Source: Rhodoferax sp.
Lineage (GTDB): Bacteria; Pseudomonadota; Gammaproteobacteria; Burkholderiales; Burkholderiaceae_C
Assembly: GCF_030697375.1 (NCBI RefSeq)
Contig: NZ_JAUYQD010000078.1
Coordinates: 1-63,689 of the forward strand
Direction of reading: 5' to 3'
DNA: 63,689 nt
Below, piece by piece: positions 16,838 to 24,618 of this stretch (its first letter is position 1; each line of letters opens with the position of its first letter). The notes beneath the pieces were generated by a model, which was not told where the DNA came from, did no database searches, and worked only from the letters and a program-made list of their open reading frames with translations. The position numbers and the translations under genes are program-made.

Positions 16838-17967
16838 GCACCCAACCACCCCGCAACCGATTGGCCCCCTTGAAGCCCGGCAAGCCGGGGAAGCTGACGC
16901 CCCCTGCCGTACGGACGGTTCCGGCACTCGTGAACGAAGCGGCACTCCTTGACGACTTGCGCGACCTCATTCGAGCCGCCCGCCTGCGTGTCGCTACGGT
17001 GGCGAATTCAACCCACACCATGCTGTGCTGGCATGTGGGGCAGCGGCTGCTGAAAGAGAATCTGCAGGACGGACGGGGCGCCTATGGCCAACAAATTCTT
17101 GCGACGGTGGCACAAGAATTGGTGGCAGATTTTGGAACGGGTTACAGCTACTCTTCACTCACGCGCATGGTGAGATTTGCCGAAAGCATGGCCGACTTGG
17201 CAATTGTTGCAACGCTGTCACAAGAATTGAGCTGGTCGCATTTCCAGGCTTTGCTGCCCATCAAAGACCCGTTAGCCCGCGATTTTTACGCCGAAATGTG
17301 CCGCATTGAACGCTGGAATGTACGCACCCTGCGGCAAAAAATTGGCGGCATGCTGTTCCAGCGCACCGCGCTGTCCAAAAATACCCGCGAGGTCATTGCC
17401 GCAGAAATTGCCAACCTGCGTGATGGTCAGATTACCCCCGATACGGTGTTTCGTGACCCTTATTTGCTGGATTTTCTGGGCCTCAAAGGTACCTACAGCG
17501 AGCGCGATCTGGAAAACGCCATCCTGCGGGAAATCGAAAGCGTGCTGCTGGAGTTGGGCAGTGGCTTTGCATTTGTTGCCCGGCAAAAGCGCATGAGCGT
17601 GGGGCAAGACGATTTTCATCTGGACCTGCTTTTTTACCACCGGCATCTGCGCCGCCTCATTGCGGTCGAATTGAAGCTGGAGTCCTTCCAGCCAGCGCAT
17701 GTGGGGCAGATGGAGTTTTACCTGCGCTGGCTGGACAAACACGAACGCGCCGCAGGTGAAGAGGCCCCCATCGGCCTCATCCTGTGCGCGTCTGCCGATG
17801 CCGAGCAAGTGGAGCTTCTCCAGCTCGATGCCAAATCCATCCGCGTCAGTGAATACCTCACCGAACTGCCGCCCCTGCGAGTGCTCCAGGCCCGCCTGCA
17901 CCAAGCCATCGAACACGCCCGCGAGCAGACTGCCCGCCTCAATCCGCCCGAAGGAGACGCCGCATGA
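16834..17967 (+). CDS. DUF1016/YhcG-type protein with PDDEXK nuclease domain
   Basis: A 377-residue protein of the DUF1016 (YhcG) family. The N-terminal domain (about residues 35-190; LCWHVGQRLLKENLQ, YGQQILATVAQEL, ELSWSHFQALLPIKD) precedes a C-terminal PD-(D/E)XK nuclease-like fold (about 225-345). In the latter, DDFHLDLLFYHRHLRRLIAVELK supplies the Asp and the ExK pair. It is overlapped by 4 nt on both sides, by hsdM and by hsdS, so it is made as part of the modification operon. The family often sits inside type I RM loci and may assist the complex or act as an accessory nuclease; the exact job is not established. Confidence 0.88.
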   Translation: MSTQPPRNRLAPLKPGKPGKLTPPAVRTVPALVNEAALLDDLRDLIRAARLRVATVANSTHTMLCWHVGQRLLKENLQDGRGAYGQQILATVAQELVADFGTGYSYSSLTRMVRFAESMADLAIVATLSQELSWSHFQALLPIKDPLARDFYAEMCRIERWNVRTLRQKIGGMLFQRTALSKNTREVIAAEIANLRDGQITPDTVFRDPYLLDFLGLKGTYSERDLENAILREIESVLLELGSGFAFVARQKRMSVGQDDFHLDLLFYHRHLRRLIAVELKLESFQPAHVGQMEFYLRWLDKHERAAGEEAPIGLILCASADAEQVELLQLDAKSIRVSEYLTELPPLRVLQARLHQAIEHAREQTARLNPPEGDAA

Positions 17968-19319
17968 GCTTTCCGCGTTACCCGACTTACAAGGACAGCG
18001 GCGTGGAGTGGCTGGGGGAGGTGCCGGGGCATTGGGAGGTGGTTCCACTCAAGTTCATAGCCAATGTTCAAACGGGAGTGGCCAAAGGAAAAGACAACTC
18101 AACCAAGGCAACCATTCAGGTGCCGTATATGCGGGTTGCCAACGTGCAGGATGGTTATCTTGATCTCGACAACATTGCCGAGATTGAAATCCCTGCTGAG
18201 GATTTGCCACGGTATCGGCTTCAAAAGGGTGACGTTCTGATGAACGAAGGTGGGGACTTTGACAAGCTTGGACGGGGTCACATTTGGAATGGGTCTATTG
18301 AGCCCTGTATTCATCAGAACCATGTTTTTGCAGTCAGACCGCATGGCGTTAGTCCGGTTTGGCTCAACGCGATTACTGGCTCGCAGTATGCGCAGTTCTA
18401 TTTCATGAGCAGATCAAAGCAAAGCACCAACTTGGCGTCGATCTCCTCGACCAACCTCATGGAGCTGCCCGTTGTTCTGCCGCCCCAGGCTGAACAAACC
18501 GGTATTTCTGTCTTCCTGGACCGCGAGACCGCGAAGATTGATGCGCTGGTGGCGGAGCAGCGGCGGCTGATGGCGTTGCTGAAAGAAAAGCGCCAAGCCG
18601 TCATCTCCCACGCCGTCACCCGGGGCTTGAACCCCCGCGCGCCCATGAAGCCGTCCGGCATCGAATGGTTGGGGGATGTGCCGGAGCATTGGGATGTCTG
18701 CTCGATACGGCGAGTCGTTACAGCCATCGAACAGGGATGGAGCCCCGAATGCTTTGCGCGTCCTGCCGAAGATGAGGAATGGGGCGTTTTGAAAGCGGGC
18801 TGCGTGAATCGTGGCATCTATGAACAAAACGACAACAAGGCACTCCCCGCAGAGTTGACGCCGATGCCCGAATATGAAGTGCAGGTTGGCGACGTGCTCA
18901 TGTCTCGGGCGAGTGGCTCGCCAGAATTGGTCGGCTCCACCGCCTTGGTCACATCGACACGAGAAAAGCTGATGCTATCGGACAAGATATTCCGGTTTCG
19001 CTTTGATCAACAAATGGAGCCAAAATTTTTTGTCGCGACACTGAACTCAAGGCCAATGCGGAGTCAGATCGAGCAGGCGCTTAGCGGCGGCAACGGGTTG
19101 GCGAATAACTTGCCCCAAGCCAGCTTGCGCGGATTCTTTCTGGCAGTGCCCCCAAAGCAGGAGCAGCTTGCGGTTTGCGAATACCTTGAATCTGAACTCG
19201 CCAAATTCGACACCCTCACCACTGAAGCCCAGCGCGCCATCGACCTGCTGCAAGAGCGCCGCACCGCGCTGATCTCCGCCGCCGTCACCGGGCAGATTGA
19301 CGTGCGGGAGGTTGCGTAG
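17964..19319 (+). CDS. hsdS: type I restriction-modification specificity subunit HsdS
   Basis: A 451-residue DNA-recognition subunit with two target-recognition domains. TRD1 starts SGVEWLGEVPGHWEVVPLK and TRD2 starts SGIEWLGDVPEHWDVCSIRR at about residue 230. Each is followed by a conserved coiled helix (ALLKEKRQAVISHAVTRGL, and LLQERRTALISAAVTGQID at the end), giving the internal pseudo-repeat of HsdS. The two TRDs imply a bipartite target. The start overlaps the DUF1016 gene (ATGA), and the stop is directly followed by a dispersed repeat at 19320. Confidence 0.93.
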   Translation: MSFPRYPTYKDSGVEWLGEVPGHWEVVPLKFIANVQTGVAKGKDNSTKATIQVPYMRVANVQDGYLDLDNIAEIEIPAEDLPRYRLQKGDVLMNEGGDFDKLGRGHIWNGSIEPCIHQNHVFAVRPHGVSPVWLNAITGSQYAQFYFMSRSKQSTNLASISSTNLMELPVVLPPQAEQTGISVFLDRETAKIDALVAEQRRLMALLKEKRQAVISHAVTRGLNPRAPMKPSGIEWLGDVPEHWDVCSIRRVVTAIEQGWSPECFARPAEDEEWGVLKAGCVNRGIYEQNDNKALPAELTPMPEYEVQVGDVLMSRASGSPELVGSTALVTSTREKLMLSDKIFRFRFDQQMEPKFFVATLNSRPMRSQIEQALSGGNGLANNLPQASLRGFFLAVPPKQEQLAVCEYLESELAKFDTLTTEAQRAIDLLQERRTALISAAVTGQIDVREVA

Positions 19320-19370
19320 TTGCTATAAATTTAGGAGCTGCTTGCGCATATTCCACGGGGGCTATAGGCA
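19320..19370 (-). repeat. dispersed ~51-bp repeat, copy C
   Basis: Read on the minus strand it has TGCGCAAGCAGCT and the stem-like GCTCCTAAATTTATAGC. It begins on the base after the hsdS stop codon and separates the hsdMS operon from brnTA. Confidence 0.8.
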
Positions 19371-19423
19371 TATTTCTTCTAAATAGTTGCTGTCATGCCG
19401 TTCTGCTGCTATTGGCATAGTAT

Positions 19424-19442
19424 GTATATGATAGTAATATAC
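19424..19442. promoter_or_regulatory. possible operator of the brnTA operon
   Basis: An inverted repeat GTATAT-gatagta-ATATAC ends 4 bp before the brnT ATG in an AT-rich stretch. BrnA antitoxins are DNA-binding autorepressors that bind palindromes at this position. The palindrome is seen; binding is inferred. Confidence 0.35.
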
Positions 19443-19446
19443 GAAT

Positions 19447-19746
19447 ATGATTGATATCAGCAAAATAACAGGTTTCAATTGGGATGATGGCAACGCCCGC
19501 AAGAACGACAAACATGGGGTGTCCATGGCCGAAGCGGAGCAGGTGTTTTTCAACGCTCCTTTGCTGCTGCTCGAAGACGGTGCCCACAGTCAGCAAGAGG
19601 CCCGGCTTCACGCCTTGGGCAAGACAGACGATGCGCGGGCGCTGCACATCACTTTCACATTACGTCAATTGGGCGCGTTGATCCGCGTTATTTCAGCACG
19701 CGACATGCACCGAAAGGAGCGAACTATTTATGACCAAGCCAACTAA
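19447..19746 (+). CDS. brnT: BrnT family toxin
   Basis: A 99-residue ribonuclease-type toxin of the RelE-like BrnT family that would cleave RNA and stop translation. The family core is visible: FNWDDGNARKNDKHGVSMAEAEQVF at the N-terminus, then LHALGKTDDARALHITFTL, then the C-terminal LIRVISARDMHRKERTIY, where BrnT has its conserved RxxSAR stretch. The brnA antitoxin gene overlaps its 3' end by 17 nt, the usual toxin-first order of this system. The pair sits between hsdS and hsdR. Confidence 0.88.
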   Translation: MIDISKITGFNWDDGNARKNDKHGVSMAEAEQVFFNAPLLLLEDGAHSQQEARLHALGKTDDARALHITFTLRQLGALIRVISARDMHRKERTIYDQAN

Positions 19747-19996
19747 ACCCATCCCCCAATTCGCTGACGAAGCCCAAGAACGCGCCTATTGGGAAGCGAA
19801 CGACTCCACGGTGCATGTGGACTGGTCGCAAGCCCGCAAGGTGACTTTGCCTAACCTGAAGCCGACCACGCAGACGATTTCGCTGCGTTTGCCGCAGCAT
19901 CTGCTGGACTCCATCAAAACAGCCGCCAATGCCCGTGATGTGCCCTACCAGTCACTGATCAAGGTGTGGTTGCAAGAGAAGCTGCACAGTCATTAA
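19730..19996 (+). CDS. brnA: BrnA family antitoxin
   Basis: An 88-residue antitoxin and autorepressor that binds BrnT. The N-terminal half (FADEAQERAYWEANDST) is the toxin-binding part. The C-terminal half (TQTISLRLPQHLLDSIKTAA, then YQSLIKVWLQEKL) is a ribbon-helix-helix DNA-binding fold. The start at 19730 lies inside brnT with AAAGGAG upstream at good spacing. Confidence 0.88.
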   Translation: MTKPTKPIPQFADEAQERAYWEANDSTVHVDWSQARKVTLPNLKPTTQTISLRLPQHLLDSIKTAANARDVPYQSLIKVWLQEKLHSH

Positions 19997-20027
19997 TCCG
20001 CAGATCGACGTCCGGTGGGTTGTGTAA

Positions 20028-20078
20028 TTGCTACAAATTTAATAGCTGCTACCGCACATTCCACGAGGGTCACAGGCA
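20028..20078 (-). repeat. dispersed ~51-bp repeat, copy D
   Basis: On the minus strand it has GTAGCAGCT followed by GCTATTAAATTTGTAGC. It differs from copy C at many positions but aligns end to end. It lies between brnA and the Phd-type antitoxin gene. Confidence 0.75.
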
Positions 20079-20158
20079 TATTTGGCATTTAGAACGCCTT
20101 GGGTGAAAATCTGCTGGATTTAGCTAAAATAGCCATCAAGCCTTTCAGGAGACCCGCC

Positions 20159-20428
20159 ATGCAAGTCACCGCCACCCAAGCCAAGAACCGTTTTGGCGCC
20201 ATATGCGCCCAGGCCAAAACCGAGCCTGTGTTTGTTGAAAAAGACGGGCGCATTGACACCGTCATCATGTCGGCAAAGCAGTTTTCCGAGCTACAGGCCG
20301 CCAGCCGGACCGAAACACTGGCACAGCGCAAAGCCCAATTCGAGCAGTCGCACAGTGCCTGGATTGCCGAGCAGAACCAGCGTTTTGAAGCGCACGGACT
20401 GTGGTGCGACGATATGCGCGTTTGGTAA
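20159..20428 (+). CDS. Phd/YefM-type antitoxin
   Basis: An 89-residue antitoxin. The N-terminal Phd/YefM DNA-binding fold is clear (VTATQAKNRFGAICAQAKTE, then PVFVEKDGRIDTVIMSAKQF). The C-terminal ~40 residues are charged and would wrap the toxin. The ATG at 20159 has AGGAG 7 nt upstream. The next gene is a CcdB-type toxin 7 bp away, rather than the Doc, RelE or YoeB toxins usually paired with Phd, and no CcdA is present. Confidence 0.85.
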   Translation: MQVTATQAKNRFGAICAQAKTEPVFVEKDGRIDTVIMSAKQFSELQAASRTETLAQRKAQFEQSHSAWIAEQNQRFEAHGLWCDDMRVW

Positions 20429-20435
20429 CGCGTCC

Positions 20436-20750
20436 ATGCAGTTCGATGTTTTTGAGAACCCCAGCCCGCGCATGCGCGATGTGTATCCCTACGTGGTGGA
20501 CGTGCAGAGCGACTTGCTCAGCAGCTTGGCCACGCGTATGGTGGTGCCGCTAGCGGTCACCACACTCGCCGCCAACGCGCTGCCACGCCAGTTGTGCCCG
20601 CTTGTCACCGTGAACGACCAGTCATTGATGCTGGTGCCGTTTGAAGCGGCTCCGCTGGACAAGCGCTTGCTCAGGGCAGAAATTACTTCTCTGCGGGGCC
20701 GATCTCACGAGATCATCGCGGCGATGGATGCGGTGCTGAGCGGCATCTGA
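20436..20750 (+). CDS. ccdB: CcdB family toxin (gyrase poison family)
   Basis: A 104-residue CcdB homologue. The family start MQFDVFENPSPRMRDVYPYVVDVQSDLL, the RMVVPLA strand, LCPLVTVNDQSLMLVP and the C-terminal helix are all recognisable, and length matches F-plasmid CcdB (101). CcdB traps DNA gyrase cleavage complexes. In the F-plasmid protein the last residues Trp-Gly-Ile are needed for poisoning; here the end is Ser-Gly-Ile, so activity on gyrase is uncertain. The gene lies 18 bp upstream of hsdR and follows a Phd-type antitoxin. Confidence 0.88.
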   Translation: MQFDVFENPSPRMRDVYPYVVDVQSDLLSSLATRMVVPLAVTTLAANALPRQLCPLVTVNDQSLMLVPFEAAPLDKRLLRAEITSLRGRSHEIIAAMDAVLSGI

Positions 20751-20768
20751 CGACCACAGGGAGGGCCC

Positions 20769-23700
20769 ATGAGCCTGCATAAAGAAATCAGCTTCGAGCT
20801 GGAGATTTGCCAACACCTCGCCGCCACGGACTGGCTGTATGCCGAGGGCGACGCCGCCGGTTACGACCGCGCCCGAGCGCTCTTCCCCGCCGATGTGCTG
20901 GCCTGGGTGCAGGCCACCCAGCCCAAAGCCTGGGAAACCCTCACCAAGAACCACGGCGCCAAAGCCGACGACACCCTGCTGGCCCGTCTGCGCGACCAAC
21001 TGGACCAGCGCGGCACGCTGGATGTGCTGCGCCACGGCATAGAACTGCTGGGCTTGAAAGCGCCGCTGACGCTGGCGCAGTTCAAGCCCGCACTGGCGAT
21101 CAACCCCGACATCCTGGTCCGCTACGGCGCCAACCGCCTGCGCGTGGTACGCCAGGTGCGCTACTCGCTGCACTGCGAAAACAGCATCGACCTGGTGCTG
21201 TTTCTCAACGGCCTGCCGGTAGCCACGGTGGAGCTGAAGACCGACTTCACCCAGAGCATTGGCGATGCCATTGACCAATACCGCTTCGACCGCCACCCGC
21301 GCCCCAAGGGGCAAGCCGCCGAGCCGCTGCTGGCCTTTCCATCCGGGGCTTTGATTCACTTTGCCGTGAGCAATAGCGAGGTGGCGATGGTCACCCGCCT
21401 GGACGGCCCGGCCACCGTGTTTTTGCCCTTCAACCTGGGCAACGAGGGCGCTGCGGGCAATCCGGCCAATGCAGCGGGCGGCCACCGCACCGCGTATTTG
21501 TGGGAGCAGGTGTGGGCGCGTGAGAGCTGGCTGGAGATTCTGGGCCGCTACCTGATTGCCCAGCGCGACAAGAAAAAACACATAGAACGCATCGTCTTCC
21601 CGCGCTACCATCAACTGGACGTGACCCGCAAGTTGCAGGGTGCGGTGCTGCGGGACGGCCCTGGCGGCAAATACCTGATTCAGCACTCTGCCGGCTCGGG
21701 CAAGACCAACTCCATCGCCTGGACCGCCCACTTTCTGGCCGAGCTGCACGACGCACAGCACCGCAAGGTGTTTGACACCGTGCTGGTGGTGTCAGACCGC
21801 AACGTGATTGACGCGCAGTTGCAAGAGGCGCTGTTTGATTTTCAGCGCACCACGGGCGTGGTGGCCACGATCAAGAACACCGATGGCGCCAAGAGTGCGG
21901 CGCTGGCCGAGGCGTTGTCGGGGGACAAAAAGATTGTGGTCTGCACCATCCAGACCTTTCCGTTTGCGCTGGAGGCGGTGCGCAAGCTGGCCGCCACGCA
22001 GGGCAAGCGCTTTGCCGTGATTGCCGACGAGGCGCACAGCTCCCAAACCGGGGAGGCCGCCAGCAAGCTCAAGGCGGTGTTGTCGCCAGCCGAGTTGGCC
22101 GAGCTGGGCAACGTGGAGGAGGGCGTTGAGGTCAGCACCGAAGACATCTTGGCCGCGCAAATGGCCTCCCGCGCGGAAGACGGGGGCATTACTTTTGTGG
22201 CGTTCACCGCCACGCCCAAGAACAAGACGCTGGAGTTGTTTGGCACCCGCCCGGACCCCACGCGCAAACCGGCGCCGGACAACGTGCCCACGCCGTTTCA
22301 TGTGTATTCGATGCGGCAGGCCATTGAAGAAAAGTTTATTCTGGATGTGCTGCAAAACTACACGCCCTACAGCCTGGCTTTCAAACTGGCCCACAACGGC
22401 CAGGAGATGGATGAAAAAGAGGTAGAGCGCAATGCGGCCATGAAGGGCATCATGGGCTGGGTCCGACTGCACCCCTACAACATTGCGCAAAAAGTGCAGG
22501 TGGTGGTGGAGCATTTTCGGGAATTTGTGTCGCCCCTGCTCAGTGGCAAAGCCAAGGCAATGGTGGTGGTAGGCAGCCGCCTGGAGGCGGTGCGCTGGCA
22601 GTTGAGCATCGACACTTACATCAAGGACCGCCGCTACACCATGGGCACCTTGGTCGCGTTCTCGGGCGAGGTGAACGACGCAGACTCCAGCCCCGAGCCA
22701 TTGACCGAAAACAGCAAGGCCTTGAACCCTCACCTCAAGGGCCGCGACATCCGCGAAGCCTTCAAGGGCGAGGAATACCAAATATTGCTGGTGGCCAACA
22801 AGTTCCAGACCGGGTTTGACCAGCCCCTGCTGTGCGGCATGTATGTGGACAAGCGGCTCGCAGGCATTCAGGCAGTGCAAACGTTGAGCCGCCTGAACCG
22901 CGCCTACCCAGGCAAAGACACCACCTATGTGCTGGACTTTGTGAACGACACCACCGAGGTGCTGTCGGCATTCCAGACCTACCACACCACGGCGGAACTT
23001 TCGGCCACGACCGACCCCAACCTGGTCTTCAACCTGCGCGCCAAGCTGGACGGCGCCGGGCACTATGACGACTTTGAGGTGGACCGTGTGGTGGCGGTGG
23101 AAACCAAACCCCACGCCAAGCAAAGTGAGCTGATTCAGGCGCTGGAGCCCGTGCAAGACCGCGTGATGAAGCGGTACAAGGCGGCGCAACGGGAGCTAAA
23201 CACCGCCCAGGCCCAGAAGGACGCCAGTGCCACCCAAGCCGCGCAAGAGGTGCTGGACGCGCTGATGTTGTTCAAAGGCGATATGGGGGCCTACCTGCGG
23301 CTGTACACCTTTTTGTCGCAAATTTTTGACTACGGCAATACAGCCATCGAGAAGCGCGCCATTTTTTACAAACGGCTACTGCCACTGTTGGAGTTTGGCC
23401 GCGAGCGCGAAGGCATTGACCTTTCCAAAGTCGTGCTCACCCACCACCACCTCAAAGACCAGGGCCAGCGGACCCTGCCCTTGGGCGGCGGTGAGTCACC
23501 CAAGCTGGCCCCCATTACCGAGTCCGGCAGCGGCAGCGTGCAAGAGCAGCAAAAGGTCTATATGGCCGTGTTGATTGACAAGCTCAACGACCTGTTTGGC
23601 GCGGACACCAGCGAGCAAGACCAATTGCGTTACGTGAACGGCACCCTCTTTGGCAAGGTGGCGGAGTCCACGACGCTGCAGCAACAGGCGGCCAACAACA

Positions 23701-23891
23701 CCAAAGAGCAGTTTGCCAATTCCCCCGACCTGAAAACCGAGCTGCAAAACGCCATCATGGCGTCCTACGATGCCCACACGTCCATGAGCACCCAGGCCCT
23801 GAACTCGCCGATCGTGCTGCACGGATTGCTGGACATTTTGCTGAACCATTCGCAGTTGTACGAGACGCTGCGCACGCGGGCCGGGGTTTAA
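20769..23891 (+). CDS. hsdR: type I restriction endonuclease/translocase subunit HsdR
   Basis: The 1040-residue motor and nuclease subunit that translocates and cuts unmodified DNA. The N-terminal PD-(D/E)XK nuclease has IDLVLFLNGLPVATVELK at about residues 140-157. The helicase core shows Walker A AGSGKTNS (about 305), DEAH (about 420) and motif III FTATPKNKT (about 480). The second RecA lobe includes VANKFQTGFDQP, QTLSRLNRAYPGK and the C-terminal helical domain. It begins after the toxin-antitoxin pairs with GGGAGGG as ribosome binding site. It ends in a 4-nt convergent overlap with a sigma-factor gene, so the operon probably terminates there. Confidence 0.95.
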   Translation: MSLHKEISFELEICQHLAATDWLYAEGDAAGYDRARALFPADVLAWVQATQPKAWETLTKNHGAKADDTLLARLRDQLDQRGTLDVLRHGIELLGLKAPLTLAQFKPALAINPDILVRYGANRLRVVRQVRYSLHCENSIDLVLFLNGLPVATVELKTDFTQSIGDAIDQYRFDRHPRPKGQAAEPLLAFPSGALIHFAVSNSEVAMVTRLDGPATVFLPFNLGNEGAAGNPANAAGGHRTAYLWEQVWARESWLEILGRYLIAQRDKKKHIERIVFPRYHQLDVTRKLQGAVLRDGPGGKYLIQHSAGSGKTNSIAWTAHFLAELHDAQHRKVFDTVLVVSDRNVIDAQLQEALFDFQRTTGVVATIKNTDGAKSAALAEALSGDKKIVVCTIQTFPFALEAVRKLAATQGKRFAVIADEAHSSQTGEAASKLKAVLSPAELAELGNVEEGVEVSTEDILAAQMASRAEDGGITFVAFTATPKNKTLELFGTRPDPTRKPAPDNVPTPFHVYSMRQAIEEKFILDVLQNYTPYSLAFKLAHNGQEMDEKEVERNAAMKGIMGWVRLHPYNIAQKVQVVVEHFREFVSPLLSGKAKAMVVVGSRLEAVRWQLSIDTYIKDRRYTMGTLVAFSGEVNDADSSPEPLTENSKALNPHLKGRDIREAFKGEEYQILLVANKFQTGFDQPLLCGMYVDKRLAGIQAVQTLSRLNRAYPGKDTTYVLDFVNDTTEVLSAFQTYHTTAELSATTDPNLVFNLRAKLDGAGHYDDFEVDRVVAVETKPHAKQSELIQALEPVQDRVMKRYKAAQRELNTAQAQKDASATQAAQEVLDALMLFKGDMGAYLRLYTFLSQIFDYGNTAIEKRAIFYKRLLPLLEFGREREGIDLSKVVLTHHHLKDQGQRTLPLGGGESPKLAPITESGSGSVQEQQKVYMAVLIDKLNDLFGADTSEQDQLRYVNGTLFGKVAESTTLQQQAANNTKEQFANSPDLKTELQNAIMASYDAHTSMSTQALNSPIVLHGLLDILLNHSQLYETLRTRAGV

Positions 23892-24472
23892 GCGCAGCTG
23901 CCAGGCGCTGCACAGACTGGGGTGGCATGGCGGGGTTGGAAATCCAGCACTTCGCCACTGCCCGACACCTCCACCTGGCAGCAGGCCAGCAGGCTTTCCT
24001 TGAGCAACTTGCGGCCCCGGCTGGCCCGGCTTTTCACGGCGGACAGGGACACATTTTCTTCAGTCGCCACGGTCTGCAGGGTCTTGCCTTGGAACTCCGT
24101 GGCCAGCAGGGTGTCGCGGTACAGCGGGGCCAACTGTTCGGCGAGTGGCTTCAAACAGTTGGCCAGGGCCTGGCTGGCCACGTTGTCTGGCGGGTCTGAC
24201 GCCAGCAGGTCGTCGGGCAACGCATCCATGGGGCGTTTGGCGCGGTAATAGTCGATCACTGTGTTGCGGGCAATGGTGTACAGCCAGCCTGGCAGATTGT
24301 GTGGCGTGCCCTTGCGCTGCGTGGCGGCCAGCGCCTTGAGAAACACCTCGTGCAGCAGGTCTTCCGCCACGGCGGCATCGGTGACCTGTTTGCGCAAATA
24401 CGCCAGCATGGCGTGGCGCAGATTTTGGTAGGGGAGGGCCAGGGCTTGCCCGTCCGCTGGTGTGGGGTGCAT
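23888..24472 (-). CDS. ECF sigma factor, SigZ-like
   Basis: A 194-residue sigma-70 family factor. Region 2 has MLAYLRKQVTDAAVAEDLLHEVFLKAL and the WLYTIARNTVIDYYRAKR stretch (about residues 22-80). Region 4 has YRDTLLATEFQGKTLQTVATEENVSLSAVKSRASRGRKLL (about 118-158). It resembles the SigZ group, which has a short Cys-rich C-terminal tail: here CC at about 165 and further Cys near the end. No anti-sigma gene is adjacent. It is divergent from a fatty-acid hydroxylase-type gene, with a 146-bp shared promoter region. Confidence 0.88.
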   Translation of the reverse strand: MHPTPADGQALALPYQNLRHAMLAYLRKQVTDAAVAEDLLHEVFLKALAATQRKGTPHNLPGWLYTIARNTVIDYYRAKRPMDALPDDLLASDPPDNVASQALANCLKPLAEQLAPLYRDTLLATEFQGKTLQTVATEENVSLSAVKSRASRGRKLLKESLLACCQVEVSGSGEVLDFQPRHATPVCAAPGSCA

Positions 24473-24618
24473 CGTCGTCTCCAGTGGGTGCTCAAAAAAG
24501 GGGGCGCAAGCACGTGCGGCGGCCCATTATCTGGCCTGAAAAAAAGTTTGCGACCTTTTCGTGCCAAGCCCGTCTTTACACAGGGCTTACCCATTTATTT
24601 CACACGAAAGGTTTATTC

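Noticed and set aside
15398..16945. Long minus-strand open frame (about 515 codons) opposite hsdM
   Set aside because: His/Gly/Val-rich composition of the kind produced by reading the complement of a high-GC gene; no domain, and hsdM is certain here.
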